Shown here: in pieces, positions 17,265-25,468 of the stretch
Layout of the letters: every line of letters begins with the position of its first letter
Numbering within the stretch: the stretch's first letter is position 1
Assembly: GCA_003162425.1 (NCBI GenBank)
Contig: PMOK01000282.1
Coordinates: forward strand, 26,416 to 90,415
DNA length: 64,000 bases
Reading direction: 5' to 3'
Source of the DNA: Bryobacterales bacterium
GTDB lineage: Bacteria > Acidobacteriota > Terriglobia > Bryobacterales > Bryobacteraceae
The notes under the pieces: model-generated
The model's database searches: none
What the model was told of the DNA's origin: nothing
The model's input: only the letters and a program-made list of their open reading frames with translations
Position numbers and translations under genes: made by a program

Positions 17265-20200
17265 ATGCAGCTTCGCCGGTGTCTTATCGCAGCGTTCGTC
17301 ACGCTTCCGCTCTTCTCGCAGCCCAGTGCAAACATATTGCTGAAGCCAGGCCACGAGGCCAGCCAACCCGTGGATGACGAGTACACAAAAAAGATCGTTG
17401 AATATACCACCGAGCCCTTCTTCAACTCGCCGCTTACCGACTATCTGCCGGCGTCGAAGACCGTGCCTACGCCCAAGGCCGTTCTCGGTGACATCGCGGG
17501 CGCACCTGGCATTCTGCCTTACTCGCACGAGGTTTATCGCTACATGCGGATGTTGGAGAAAGCCAGTCCGCGCGTAAAGGTGTTCAGCATCGGCAAGACC
17601 GAGGAAGGCCGCGAGATGATCGCAGTGGCGGTGGCATCCGAGCGGTTGATCGCATCGCTCGAAGAGAACCGCACACGGTTGGCGAAGCTGGCCGATCCAC
17701 GGACCATCAATCTCGACGATGCCGAGGCCGAAAAGCTGATCGCCGCGTCAACGCCCGTTTACTACATCACAGGAACCATACATTCGCCCGAGACCGGCGC
17801 GCCTACGGCGCTCATGGAAATGGCTTACCGGCTGGCCGTGGATGAAAGCGCATATATCCGCGCCATCCGGGAAAACGTGATTACGCTGATCACACCGATC
17901 GTGGAAGTGGACGGGCGCGATCGCATGGTGGACATTTATCGCTGGCACCTCGCAAATCCGGGTAAGGAATGGCCGCCGCTGGTTTATTGGGGCCACTATG
18001 TGGCGCACGACAATAATCGCGATGCGATGGGTCTCACATTGGAGCTGACGCGAAATGTTCTGAAGACTTTCGTCGGCTGGAAGGCGCAGGTGCTACACGA
18101 TCTGCACGAATCCGTTCCGTATCTGTACGACAACACCGTCGGCGACGGTCCTTACAATGCCTGGATCGATCCGATTCTCGCCGACGAATGGCAGATGATG
18201 GGCTGGAACAATGTTTCGGAGATGACTAAGTTCGGCATGCCGGGTGTGTTCACGCACGGCACGTTCGACACCTGGTCGCCCAGCTATCTGATGTTCATCG
18301 CCGCCATGCACAACGGGATCAGCCGGCTCTATGAAACATTCGGTAACGGCGGCGCGGACACCGAGGAGCGCACTCTACGGCCCAACGAGTACTCGCGCAC
18401 CTGGTACCGGCAGAATCCACCGCTACCCAAGGCCAAATGGTCGCAGCGCAATAACAATAATTACGAGCAAACCGGTGTTCTGACCGGATTGGCATACTTC
18501 GCCACCAACAATAAATTATTCCTGCGCAATTTTTATTTAAAAGCCAAGCGCTCTATCGAAAAGCCGCGCACAGCAGGACCAGCAGCCTACGTATTTCCCG
18601 CCGACGATCCCCGGCCCGGCGCGCAAGCGGATCTATTAAGGATGCTGCAGGATCAAGGCTGCGAGATTTCTCGCGCGAGTGCGCCCTTCACCGTGATGAT
18701 GCCGGCTAAGAAAGTTCCGCCGAAGGGTGGCCGTGGTGGAAGCGGTGGCGGCGATACCGCCGCGGAGGGTGAAAACGCGGCCGAAGGCGGCGACCACAAA
18801 CCTAAGGAAAAGCCCAAGCCCGAGCCTCGGACATTTCCCGCGGGAAGCTATGTTTTGCGCATGGATCAGCCTTACAGCCGCATTGCCGATACGCTGCTGG
18901 ATTATCAATATTGGGCGCCCAACGATCCGCAGAAAGCCATTTACGACGACACCGGCTGGACCTTCGGCGAACTCGGCAACGTGCAAGTATCGCGCGTGAC
19001 TGACATCAAAGTGCTGGATGCATCCATGACTCGCGTTCAGGGAGCGGTGGATGCGCCGGGCGGCGTGGAAGGATCCGGCGATGTTTTTCTGATCAACCAC
19101 AACGCTGACAGCGGTCTGATCACCTTGCGCTACCGCTTCCCTGGCGCGTCGTTCGAAGCCGCCGAGGAACCGTTTGAAGCCGCGGGGCGAAAGTTCAACC
19201 GCGGGTCATTCATTGTACATAGTGTTACGTCTGCCGAACTGGGCAAAGCCGGCGCAGAACTCGGTGTGCAGATTTACGCGGCATCCTCCGCGCCCAACGT
19301 AAAAACTCACGCGGTTCGCGCTGCGCGCATCGCGATAATGCACACCTGGTACAGCACGCAGGCCGAAGGCTGGTGGCGTGTCGAATTTGACCGCCTGAAG
19401 ATTCCTTTCGACTACATCAGCACGCAGACTGCTTCGAATGCCGGCGACTTGCGCTCGAAGTACGACGTGATTGTTTTCCCTCCCGGCGTTCGGAATCCGC
19501 AGACGGTGATCAATGGCATGCCGATGTACGGAAATCCGCTGCCCTGGAAGGTTACCGCGCTTACTCCGAATCTCGGCAAGACCGACGAGACCGATGACAT
19601 GCGTCCAGGGCTCGGCTGGACGGGCCTGGAACATTTGCAGGAGTTTGTCCGGAAAGGCGGCCTGTTGATCACCGCGAACGACAGCGCCAACTTTGCTGTG
19701 GCGTTCGGACTTACGCCCGGCGTTTCCATCTCGGCGGCGCAACGGCTCAAAGTCACCGGTTCGGCTTTGCGATCGAAGATGGTGGACGCGGCCAGCCCGA
19801 TTGTTTATGGGTACAAGGACAATCTCGCGATCTTCGCCTCGAATCCTCCGGTTTTTAACCTGACGAATATGGTGGGCGGAGGTGGTGGCCGTGGCGGGGC
19901 GAATGGTCCCGGCGGTGCGAACGAGAAGGAGCGCGCAACGGGCCGCGGCACAGCCGACGATCCGGATGTCCCGCAAGGCCGCTCGCCGGTGGAGATCCCC
20001 GAAGAGCCGCATGCGGAAGCCTGGGAGGCTTTGCCGCTGACCGATGAGCAGCTTCGCAATCCCGTGAACGTAATCCCGCCGGCGGCGCGCCCGCGCGTGG
20101 TGTTGCGTTACGCCAATGCCAATGAACTGCTGGTTTCTGGCCTCCTCGATAACGGCTCTGAATTGGCGCAACACGCTGCAGTCATCGATTCGCCGTATGG

Positions 20201-20333
20201 CGAAGGACACGTGGTGCTGTTCTCCAACAATCCTTTCTGGCGCGCGGAAACCAAAGGCAGCTACTTTCTGGTGTTCAACGCCATTCTGAATTTTGACAGC
20301 TTGAACGCCGGCAAGAAGCTGGCGGATCGCTAG
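17265..20333 (+). CDS. Secreted M14-family zinc carboxypeptidase, large multidomain
   Basis: 1022 residues from the ATG at 17265, with a signal peptide (MQLRRCLIAAFVTLPLFSQ). The M14 zinc site is visible: HSPE at about 173-176 supplies His and Glu, and VLHDLHES at about 276-283 supplies the second His; NNRD at 250-253 matches the substrate-binding Asn-Arg region. The catalytic glutamate is not certain. A Gly-rich, charged linker (about 485-530) leads to a C-terminal part with alpha/beta features of a class-I amidotransferase-like domain (IAIMHTWYST, VIVFPPGV). It should cut C-terminal residues from peptides outside the cytoplasm. An upstream TTG at 17247 is less likely. Confidence 0.83.
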   Translation: MQLRRCLIAAFVTLPLFSQPSANILLKPGHEASQPVDDEYTKKIVEYTTEPFFNSPLTDYLPASKTVPTPKAVLGDIAGAPGILPYSHEVYRYMRMLEKASPRVKVFSIGKTEEGREMIAVAVASERLIASLEENRTRLAKLADPRTINLDDAEAEKLIAASTPVYYITGTIHSPETGAPTALMEMAYRLAVDESAYIRAIRENVITLITPIVEVDGRDRMVDIYRWHLANPGKEWPPLVYWGHYVAHDNNRDAMGLTLELTRNVLKTFVGWKAQVLHDLHESVPYLYDNTVGDGPYNAWIDPILADEWQMMGWNNVSEMTKFGMPGVFTHGTFDTWSPSYLMFIAAMHNGISRLYETFGNGGADTEERTLRPNEYSRTWYRQNPPLPKAKWSQRNNNNYEQTGVLTGLAYFATNNKLFLRNFYLKAKRSIEKPRTAGPAAYVFPADDPRPGAQADLLRMLQDQGCEISRASAPFTVMMPAKKVPPKGGRGGSGGGDTAAEGENAAEGGDHKPKEKPKPEPRTFPAGSYVLRMDQPYSRIADTLLDYQYWAPNDPQKAIYDDTGWTFGELGNVQVSRVTDIKVLDASMTRVQGAVDAPGGVEGSGDVFLINHNADSGLITLRYRFPGASFEAAEEPFEAAGRKFNRGSFIVHSVTSAELGKAGAELGVQIYAASSAPNVKTHAVRAARIAIMHTWYSTQAEGWWRVEFDRLKIPFDYISTQTASNAGDLRSKYDVIVFPPGVRNPQTVINGMPMYGNPLPWKVTALTPNLGKTDETDDMRPGLGWTGLEHLQEFVRKGGLLITANDSANFAVAFGLTPGVSISAAQRLKVTGSALRSKMVDAASPIVYGYKDNLAIFASNPPVFNLTNMVGGGGGRGGANGPGGANEKERATGRGTADDPDVPQGRSPVEIPEEPHAEAWEALPLTDEQLRNPVNVIPPAARPRVVLRYANANELLVSGLLDNGSELAQHAAVIDSPYGEGHVVLFSNNPFWRAETKGSYFLVFNAILNFDSLNAGKKLADR

Positions 20334-20433
20334 CCTGGCGGGTCACTCTTGTGCGGAATCGTCTAGTAGTCTTAGATCGCGCCCCCTCGTTTGGGGGGAC
20401 CAGCTTTCCTCGGGTGCAGCCGATTAATCACGC

Positions 20434-21303
20434 GTGTCAGCCTCGGCCAGTTCATTGCCTGTAAAGGCGCGGGCACTGCTCGCGCTAAAAGCATTGCCGC
20501 CGCTGTCGCCCGTTCTTCATCGCGTGATTGCGAGCCTGGCACACGAAGATGTCTCCTTCGCAAAAGTGGCTGAATTGATCGAGAAAGATATGGCGCTGGC
20601 TGGGAATATCCTGCAGTTGGTTAATTCTCCGCTGTACAGCGTCCGCGGAACAGTAAGTTCGGTGCGCCATGCGGTTTCGATTCTGGGTGTTAATAAGCTC
20701 CGCAACGCGGTGCTCGGTCTTTCGGCTGCGCAGATGTGGCGATCGTTGAGAACGCCGCCCGGTTGGTTGATGGCTGATTTTAATCGCCACTCGGTGAGCG
20801 TCGCCATTCTGGCGGATCTGCTGTCGCAGCATTTACCGGTAAGGGACTCCGTGGGCGCTTTCGTGGCAGGACTCTTCCACGATCTCGGGTTGTTGCTGGT
20901 CGCGATTGGCCTGCCCGCGGAGTACAAGCAAATCGCTGTTCTATGCGAGAAGGACCCGCAGGGATCGGCGACGCACGAGTTTCAAGTTCTGGGAACAACG
21001 CATGCCGAGCTTTCCGCGGAGGCCTTGGCGGTTTGGAACTTGCCCGCGACGATCCGCGCCGCGGTTCGTTACCATATGCGGCCCGAGCTCGATCCGGAAG
21101 CCTCGGCGGACGGAATCGCCTTGAGTCGTATTCTCCACGCCGCGAATGCTTATGTCGGGGCGACCACAGTTTCGTTCTGCGTGATGGAAGATACCGCGCG
21201 CGGAACTGAGTGCTCGCTGGAATCTATCGGTCTGGGTGCGCATTTGGCCGGCGTACTGCGTGAGTACGAGAATGAGCTCGAGGCTATCCGACCGTATTTC
21301 TGA
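20434..21303 (+). CDS. HDOD-domain protein
   Basis: A 289-residue protein made almost wholly of one HDOD domain, a relative of HD phosphohydrolases that usually lacks full catalytic residues and serves as a signalling or scaffold module. LVNSPLYSVRGTVSSVRHAVSILG and FVAGLFHDLGLLL are the typical helices. Such proteins are often tied to motility, chemotaxis and c-di-GMP in other bacteria, which fits its place at the edge of the flagellar locus. The GTG start has no evident ribosome-binding site; a TTG at 20455 is possible. Confidence 0.85.
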   Translation: MSASASSLPVKARALLALKALPPLSPVLHRVIASLAHEDVSFAKVAELIEKDMALAGNILQLVNSPLYSVRGTVSSVRHAVSILGVNKLRNAVLGLSAAQMWRSLRTPPGWLMADFNRHSVSVAILADLLSQHLPVRDSVGAFVAGLFHDLGLLLVAIGLPAEYKQIAVLCEKDPQGSATHEFQVLGTTHAELSAEALAVWNLPATIRAAVRYHMRPELDPEASADGIALSRILHAANAYVGATTVSFCVMEDTARGTECSLESIGLGAHLAGVLREYENELEAIRPYF

Positions 21304-21309
21304 TAAAGG

Positions 21310-21338
21310 CACCGACTCCCTTACGGTCACGGTTCGGT
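21310..21338 (+). repeat. Dispersed 29-bp repeat (copy 2)
   Basis: It matches the segment at 3464-3492 at 28 of 29 positions. It begins seven bases after the HDOD stop and ends just before the converging end of the 217-residue protein gene. In this copy it is intergenic. Confidence 0.8.
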
Positions 21339-21346
21339 CACACGCG

Positions 21347-22000
21347 CTAGACGGCGATGGAACCGGCGGGCGGATTCTTGGCATTGTAAGCCGTAGCGCC
21401 GGGCGTGCTGATTCCAGGCGCTTCCGCGATCGGTTGTTGCAGAGCGGAAGGCACCCACGTATATCCGTAACTTTCCCGTGCGGCAGTGATCTTGGCCGGG
21501 TCCCAGCCATATACCATGATCGGTACGTCGATATCGTAGCCCTCCGCGCTGAGTTTTGCGGCCAATTGCGTGCGCTGATTGTAGTCGTCCACGTTCCGAA
21601 GCGCCTGAACGGCGGGTGGTTGCGCGGCCCAATAGGCGTCATCGAACGACTGCTCGGATTCGCCCGAAGAGCTGCCGGCCGTTGACGTCGTTGTGGTGGA
21701 AGTCGGCGTGGCCGGCGTAGTGCTCGCGGCGGGCGTTGCGCTCACGACGGGAGTGGTACTCGCCGCACTTCCCTCGTTCGCGGCCGCCGAAAAAGGCGTC
21801 ACTGCGGAGACCGCGGCTTTGGCCGGCGTAATAGAGAGCGTGACATTATTCGGATTAATTCCAAACTTCTGCAAGGTTGAGGAAAGCGCGGCCGACAGAG
21901 CAGTTTGAAAACCGTCGCCGGCTTGGCTCTGCGGAGGGGGGAGGAGGCTCGCGGACGAATCCTGCGCCCCGGAAGTTGACGTGGTGTTTAACTGAATCAT
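21347..22000 (-). CDS. Unknown protein closing the fliK-flhB operon
   Basis: 217 residues, not recognised. Residues 1-60 are polar with one helix (FQTALSAALSSTLQKFGI), followed by a Thr/Ser/Ala/Pro-rich low-complexity linker (about 60-112) and a compact C-terminal part with AYWAAQPPAVQALRN, DYNQRTQLAAKLSAEGYDIDVP and VYGWDPAKI. There is no signal peptide or membrane helix. It starts 21 bases after flhB on the same strand and is preceded by CAGGAGAC. The operon context and disordered N-terminus suggest a substrate or accessory factor of the flagellar export apparatus, but that is inference. Confidence 0.75.
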   Translation of the reverse strand: MIQLNTTSTSGAQDSSASLLPPPQSQAGDGFQTALSAALSSTLQKFGINPNNVTLSITPAKAAVSAVTPFSAAANEGSAASTTPVVSATPAASTTPATPTSTTTTSTAGSSSGESEQSFDDAYWAAQPPAVQALRNVDDYNQRTQLAAKLSAEGYDIDVPIMVYGWDPAKITAARESYGYTWVPSALQQPIAEAPGISTPGATAYNAKNPPAGSIAV

Positions 22001-22021
22001 ATTTGTGTCTCCTGGTTCTCG

Positions 22022-23083
22022 CTATAGTGTTTTGGTTCCCATCAGACGTAAAATGTAAGCCAAGATTTCGGCCACTGCACGGTAAAGATGCGGTGGAATC
22101 TGTTGTCCCACTTCCACGGATTTATATAAGGCTTGCGCCAAAGGCGGGTTTTCGACCAACGGGATGCTATGCGATAACGCCCGTGCGCGAATCCGCCCCG
22201 CCAGATAATTCTTGCCCTTCGCAACCACAACCGGCGCCGCCATGGATTCGTGGTGATAGCGGATGGCCACCGCGTAATGGGTGGGGTTCACGATCAAGGC
22301 CGTTGCGGTCTTTATGTCTTCCATCATTCTGCGGCGGCGAGTGTCGCGCTGCAGGCGCCGGATGCGCATTTTGATCTGAGGATTGCCTTCAGTCTGCTTC
22401 TGCTCCTCGCGAATATCCTGCTTGCTCATCTTCATCTGCTTGGAGAATCGGCGCCTCTGCCGGGCAAGATCGATCATTCCGAACAACACAAAGAACGCAG
22501 CCGCTTTCCACAGCACGGTCAGGCACAAGGAGCACATTTCGGCCATGCCCACTTGGAGACTGCTGAGTGGCAGCATCAACAGCCGGCCAAGGTCACGCGC
22601 TGTTACCCAATAGATGGACACGCCGAACATCGCCAGTAGCGCCACGGCCTGGATTGCTGAGGCGAAGCCTTTTTGCGGAGCGGATTTGAGTTTGGAAATA
22701 ACACTGAAGTTCGAAGCCTTGGGCGTCAGGCCTTGCAGGCTCATGCCGAAACCGGTGGAGGTAAGCTGAAACGCTAGGCCGGTCAACACCAGAACGCCGC
22801 TGGTGGCCGCCAACGGGTACATGGTCTGCGCAAAAGAATTGTGCAAGATGTTGGTCAGCACCGCGGGGCTGAGGTCCTGGCGAAACGCCTGGCTGAACAA
22901 GGTTTGCGTTGCCTTCTTCAGGTTGCCAAGCAATTGTTGTCCGCTTTCCACCAGCAGGATCACGAACACGGTGAACTGCAGGCCGCTGACGAAATCCTTG
23001 GACGACGCAAACTTGCCTTCCCGCCGCGCCTTGAGCAGCCGATGCGCTGTAGCTTTTTCGGTTTTTTCACCACTTTGCTGCAT
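22022..23083 (-). CDS. flhB: Flagellar export apparatus protein FlhB
   Basis: 353 residues. FlhB is the export-gate component that switches specificity from hook to filament substrates by cutting itself. Four hydrophobic segments fill the first two thirds and the self-cleavage site NPTH is at about 266-269, followed by the conserved HYAVAIRY. It is the second-last gene of the minus-strand operon, 35 bases after fliR. Length and motif are normal for the family. Confidence 0.96.
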   Translation of the reverse strand: MQQSGEKTEKATAHRLLKARREGKFASSKDFVSGLQFTVFVILLVESGQQLLGNLKKATQTLFSQAFRQDLSPAVLTNILHNSFAQTMYPLAATSGVLVLTGLAFQLTSTGFGMSLQGLTPKASNFSVISKLKSAPQKGFASAIQAVALLAMFGVSIYWVTARDLGRLLMLPLSSLQVGMAEMCSLCLTVLWKAAAFFVLFGMIDLARQRRRFSKQMKMSKQDIREEQKQTEGNPQIKMRIRRLQRDTRRRRMMEDIKTATALIVNPTHYAVAIRYHHESMAAPVVVAKGKNYLAGRIRARALSHSIPLVENPPLAQALYKSVEVGQQIPPHLYRAVAEILAYILRLMGTKTL

Positions 23084-23118
23084 GTTAGAACACTTTGCTC
23101 ATTACTACCCCAGGCGCA

Positions 23119-23892
23119 TCACAAACCCAGGAATTTTCCAAGAGCTCCGAAAGCGGCAGTGGCCGACTGCTGATAGAGCTTGGGAATCAAAAACACAAGA
23201 AGGCTCAAGGCGGTCATCGCAGCCAGCATCTTGGCCGGAAACGCGAGCGCCATCAGTTGAAGCTGCGAGTTCAGACGTCCGAGCAAGCCCATGGATAAGT
23301 CGATCAGGAACAGCAACGTCATCAGCGGAAGCACCAGACGGATTCCCGTGGAGAATACGCCGGAGCCGAGCATCACCAGTCCCTCAACGCTAGGCCGAGA
23401 CGCGGCAAAGGCGCCGGGCGGATTGGTTTCAAGGCTGCGCGAGAGAATGCCCAGCAGTTGCCGGTCTAATCCCATGGCGAAGAAAAGCATGCCTGCGACC
23501 ATCTGCGCGATGAGAATCAGGACCGTGGCATCCGCTTCCGTGTTGGGGTCGATCGTGGAGGCGTAGGCAAAACCGGCCTGAGTGCTGATGGCCTGCGCCG
23601 CCATCACCAGCCACTCGATGATAAAGGACACCGCCAATCCGGTTGCCAATCCAATGCCGGCTTCGGCCAACATCCATCCAGTGAGTTGCACCATGCTGGC
23701 CGGAGCCGGCTGCGAAACCGGCCAGCGCGAATACAATGCAAAGGTCAATGCCAGAGCGAGCCCGATTTTAGCGGCGTCGGGACCGGATTTGAAACCGGGC
23801 AGGGGAAGGAAAATGAAGACGCCGGCCATGCGTGCCAACACCAGAAGGAACCCGTAAAGTTGGGATGCGTGGATAGCGGCATCACCGTGCAT
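23119..23892 (-). CDS. fliR: Flagellar export apparatus protein FliR
   Basis: 257 residues with about six to eight hydrophobic helices. FliR forms the export gate complex with FliP and FliQ in the basal-body membrane. The order P-Q-R-FlhB is conserved and its start overlaps the end of fliQ by 11 bases. The segment GLATGLAVSFIIEWLVMAAQAISTQAGF is typical of the family. Confidence 0.93.
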   Translation of the reverse strand: MHGDAAIHASQLYGFLLVLARMAGVFIFLPLPGFKSGPDAAKIGLALALTFALYSRWPVSQPAPASMVQLTGWMLAEAGIGLATGLAVSFIIEWLVMAAQAISTQAGFAYASTIDPNTEADATVLILIAQMVAGMLFFAMGLDRQLLGILSRSLETNPPGAFAASRPSVEGLVMLGSGVFSTGIRLVLPLMTLLFLIDLSMGLLGRLNSQLQLMALAFPAKMLAAMTALSLLVFLIPKLYQQSATAAFGALGKFLGL

Positions 23893-24151
23893 AGCGGCCC
23901 AAGTCGGCGAAAATCGAGATAGAGTACGCCGAGATCTGCTTCAACATCCATGGCAGCAGCAGCAAGAATCCGAACAGAAATGCGGCCAGACGCGGAATGG
24001 TGCTAAAGGCCGAATCCTGCAACGAGGTCGCGATCTGGATGATGTTCACGACGATGCCCACCGCGAAACCGATGAGCAACAGCGGCGCGCAAAGAAGCAC
24101 CGTGGTCCAGAACGCCTGACTGATAATGTGGATAACCGCTTCCGGACTCAT
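23882..24151 (-). CDS. fliQ: Flagellar export apparatus protein FliQ
   Basis: 89 residues with two hydrophobic hairpin helices (LLCAPLLLIGFAVGIVVNIIQ and LAAFLFGFLLLLPWMLKQI). The conserved QIATSLQDSAFSTIPR lies between them. FliQ packs around FliP and FliR in the export gate. It starts seven bases after fliP and overlaps fliR. Confidence 0.95.
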   Translation of the reverse strand: MSPEAVIHIISQAFWTTVLLCAPLLLIGFAVGIVVNIIQIATSLQDSAFSTIPRLAAFLFGFLLLLPWMLKQISAYSISIFADLGRYAR

Positions 24152-24158
24152 GATCTCC

Positions 24159-24896
24159 TCAATAAAAGCTCTTCAATAGAGAGCCGATCACCAGGTTCCA
24201 TCCGTCCACCAGAACGAACAGAAGGATTTTGAACGGGGCCGAAATCATGACCGGCGGCAACTGAACCATTCCGATGGAAAGCGTGACGGAGGCTACCACC
24301 AGGTCGATGATCAAGAAGGGTAAAAACAAGACCGCGCCGATTTGAAAACCGGCCTTCATTTCCGACAGGATGTAGGCGGGAATCAGAACCTTCAAATCCA
24401 AGTCAGCTGGTGTCCGCGGAGGCGGGGATTTGGCGATTTCAAGGCAGGTCTTGATATCTTTCTCGCGCGAGAATTTCAGAAGAAAAGTCTTGAGCGGCTG
24501 GGAGCCTTTTTCAAATCCTTCCTGCCAGGTGAGCTGGCCGTTCTCCACTGGTTCCCAACCTTGGTGATAAACATCGTAGACCACCGGTTGCATGACAAGG
24601 AAGGCCAAAAACAACGCTAAGCCAACCAGCACCTGATTGGACGGCGCCGATTGAGTTCCCAAAGCCTGCCGGAGGAAATGCAGCACGATGGCGATTCTTA
24701 AGAACGGGCTGACCGACATGATGGCCGCGGGCAACAGCGTGAGCAGCGTGAGCAGAATCACGATTTGCATGGGCGTGCTGAGCGTCAAGCCCTTGGCGTT
24801 GGCAGGTCCGAAAACCGGCACGGATGGATCGGCCGGCGCTGCCTGGAGTGAAACGGCCGCGAGGAGCAAAAGCAGGATGAGTAGCGTTCTGATCAT
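24159..24896 (-). CDS. fliP: Flagellar export apparatus protein FliP
   Basis: 245 residues with a cleavable signal peptide (MIRTLLILLLLLAAVSLQAAP) and the conserved PFLRIAIVLHFLRQALGTQSAPSNQVL segment followed by the membrane helices. FliP is the core of the export gate. Its start overlaps the fliO stop (ATGA). Length matches the family. Confidence 0.96.
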   Translation of the reverse strand: MIRTLLILLLLLAAVSLQAAPADPSVPVFGPANAKGLTLSTPMQIVILLTLLTLLPAAIMSVSPFLRIAIVLHFLRQALGTQSAPSNQVLVGLALFLAFLVMQPVVYDVYHQGWEPVENGQLTWQEGFEKGSQPLKTFLLKFSREKDIKTCLEIAKSPPPRTPADLDLKVLIPAYILSEMKAGFQIGAVLFLPFLIIDLVVASVTLSIGMVQLPPVMISAPFKILLFVLVDGWNLVIGSLLKSFY

Positions 24897-25201
24897 TGTC
24901 CTGTGCTCAGGATGTTCTGGGGTAGAGAAGCCGGTAACGACTCAGGTATAGCGGCGTCCAGGATGGTACAAGAGGAAGGCGCGGTTCCTATCAACACCAC
25001 CTTCCCGGAAACACGCACCAGGTGGATGGCATGTTGCGGAGTGAGTGGAACGCGTTCCAGGATCTCCATGCGGCGAGCGCCGGTGCCGCGCCTCCCCATC
25101 AGTGGAAGCGCTGCCAGCCCGCGCTTCTTCGCGAGAAACAGCAGCCCCCCGAGGAGCGCGAACACCACCAACACCATCGCGATCTGTTCAGTTAGTTCCA
25201 T
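24893..25201 (-). CDS. fliO: Flagellar biosynthesis protein FliO
   Basis: 102 residues from the ATG at 25201. One N-terminal membrane helix (IAMVLVVFALLGGLLFLA) is followed by a basic cytoplasmic domain with RMEILERVPLTPQHAIHLVRV, the usual FliO pattern. FliO helps FliP assemble. The frame is open further upstream but that stretch lies within fliN; the chosen start overlaps fliN by 14 bases and places the helix at the N-terminus. Confidence 0.88.
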   Translation of the reverse strand: MELTEQIAMVLVVFALLGGLLFLAKKRGLAALPLMGRRGTGARRMEILERVPLTPQHAIHLVRVSGKVVLIGTAPSSCTILDAAIPESLPASLPQNILSTGQ

Positions 25202-25466
25202 TCGTGCCCACACCCGGGTTTGCCTTTTGCAACATGTTCCGCACCCGGACGGAGAGAGAATCTCGAACCACCACCACTTCCACCGATGCCAGCTCGGCTC
25301 CCCCGGCCCGCAAGGTGAACGGAGCACCGTCGGGGTGATCGGTTTTGAGGATCATGCCCTCGCTGAGATCGAAAATCTCTCCTATCGTCAGCGTTAGGTT
25401 TCCGAGCTCCACTTCGATGGGAAACGGAAGTTCCGCGAAGCGCTGCAACACATCCGAGTTGTCCAT
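25188..25466 (-). CDS. fliN: Flagellar motor switch protein FliN (copy 1, short)
   Basis: 92 residues, essentially one SpoA/C-ring domain (FPIEVELGNLTLTIGEIFDLSEGMILKTDHP). FliN tetramers form the base of the C-ring and dock the FliH-FliI ATPase. It lies between flgE and fliO, where fliL-fliM-fliN usually sit, but no fliL or fliM is here. A second fliN is at 39866. The start is two bases from the flgE stop region. Confidence 0.9.
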   Translation of the reverse strand: MDNSDVLQRFAELPFPIEVELGNLTLTIGEIFDLSEGMILKTDHPDGAPFTLRAGGAELASVEVVVVRDSLSVRVRNMLQKANPGVGTNGTN

Positions 25467-25468
25467 CG

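Noticed and set aside
20382-20398. CCCCC/GGGGGG hairpin as a terminator of the peptidase gene.
   Set aside because: The stem is only 5-6 bases, there is no T-run, and the distance from the stop is about 50 bases; it may be chance.
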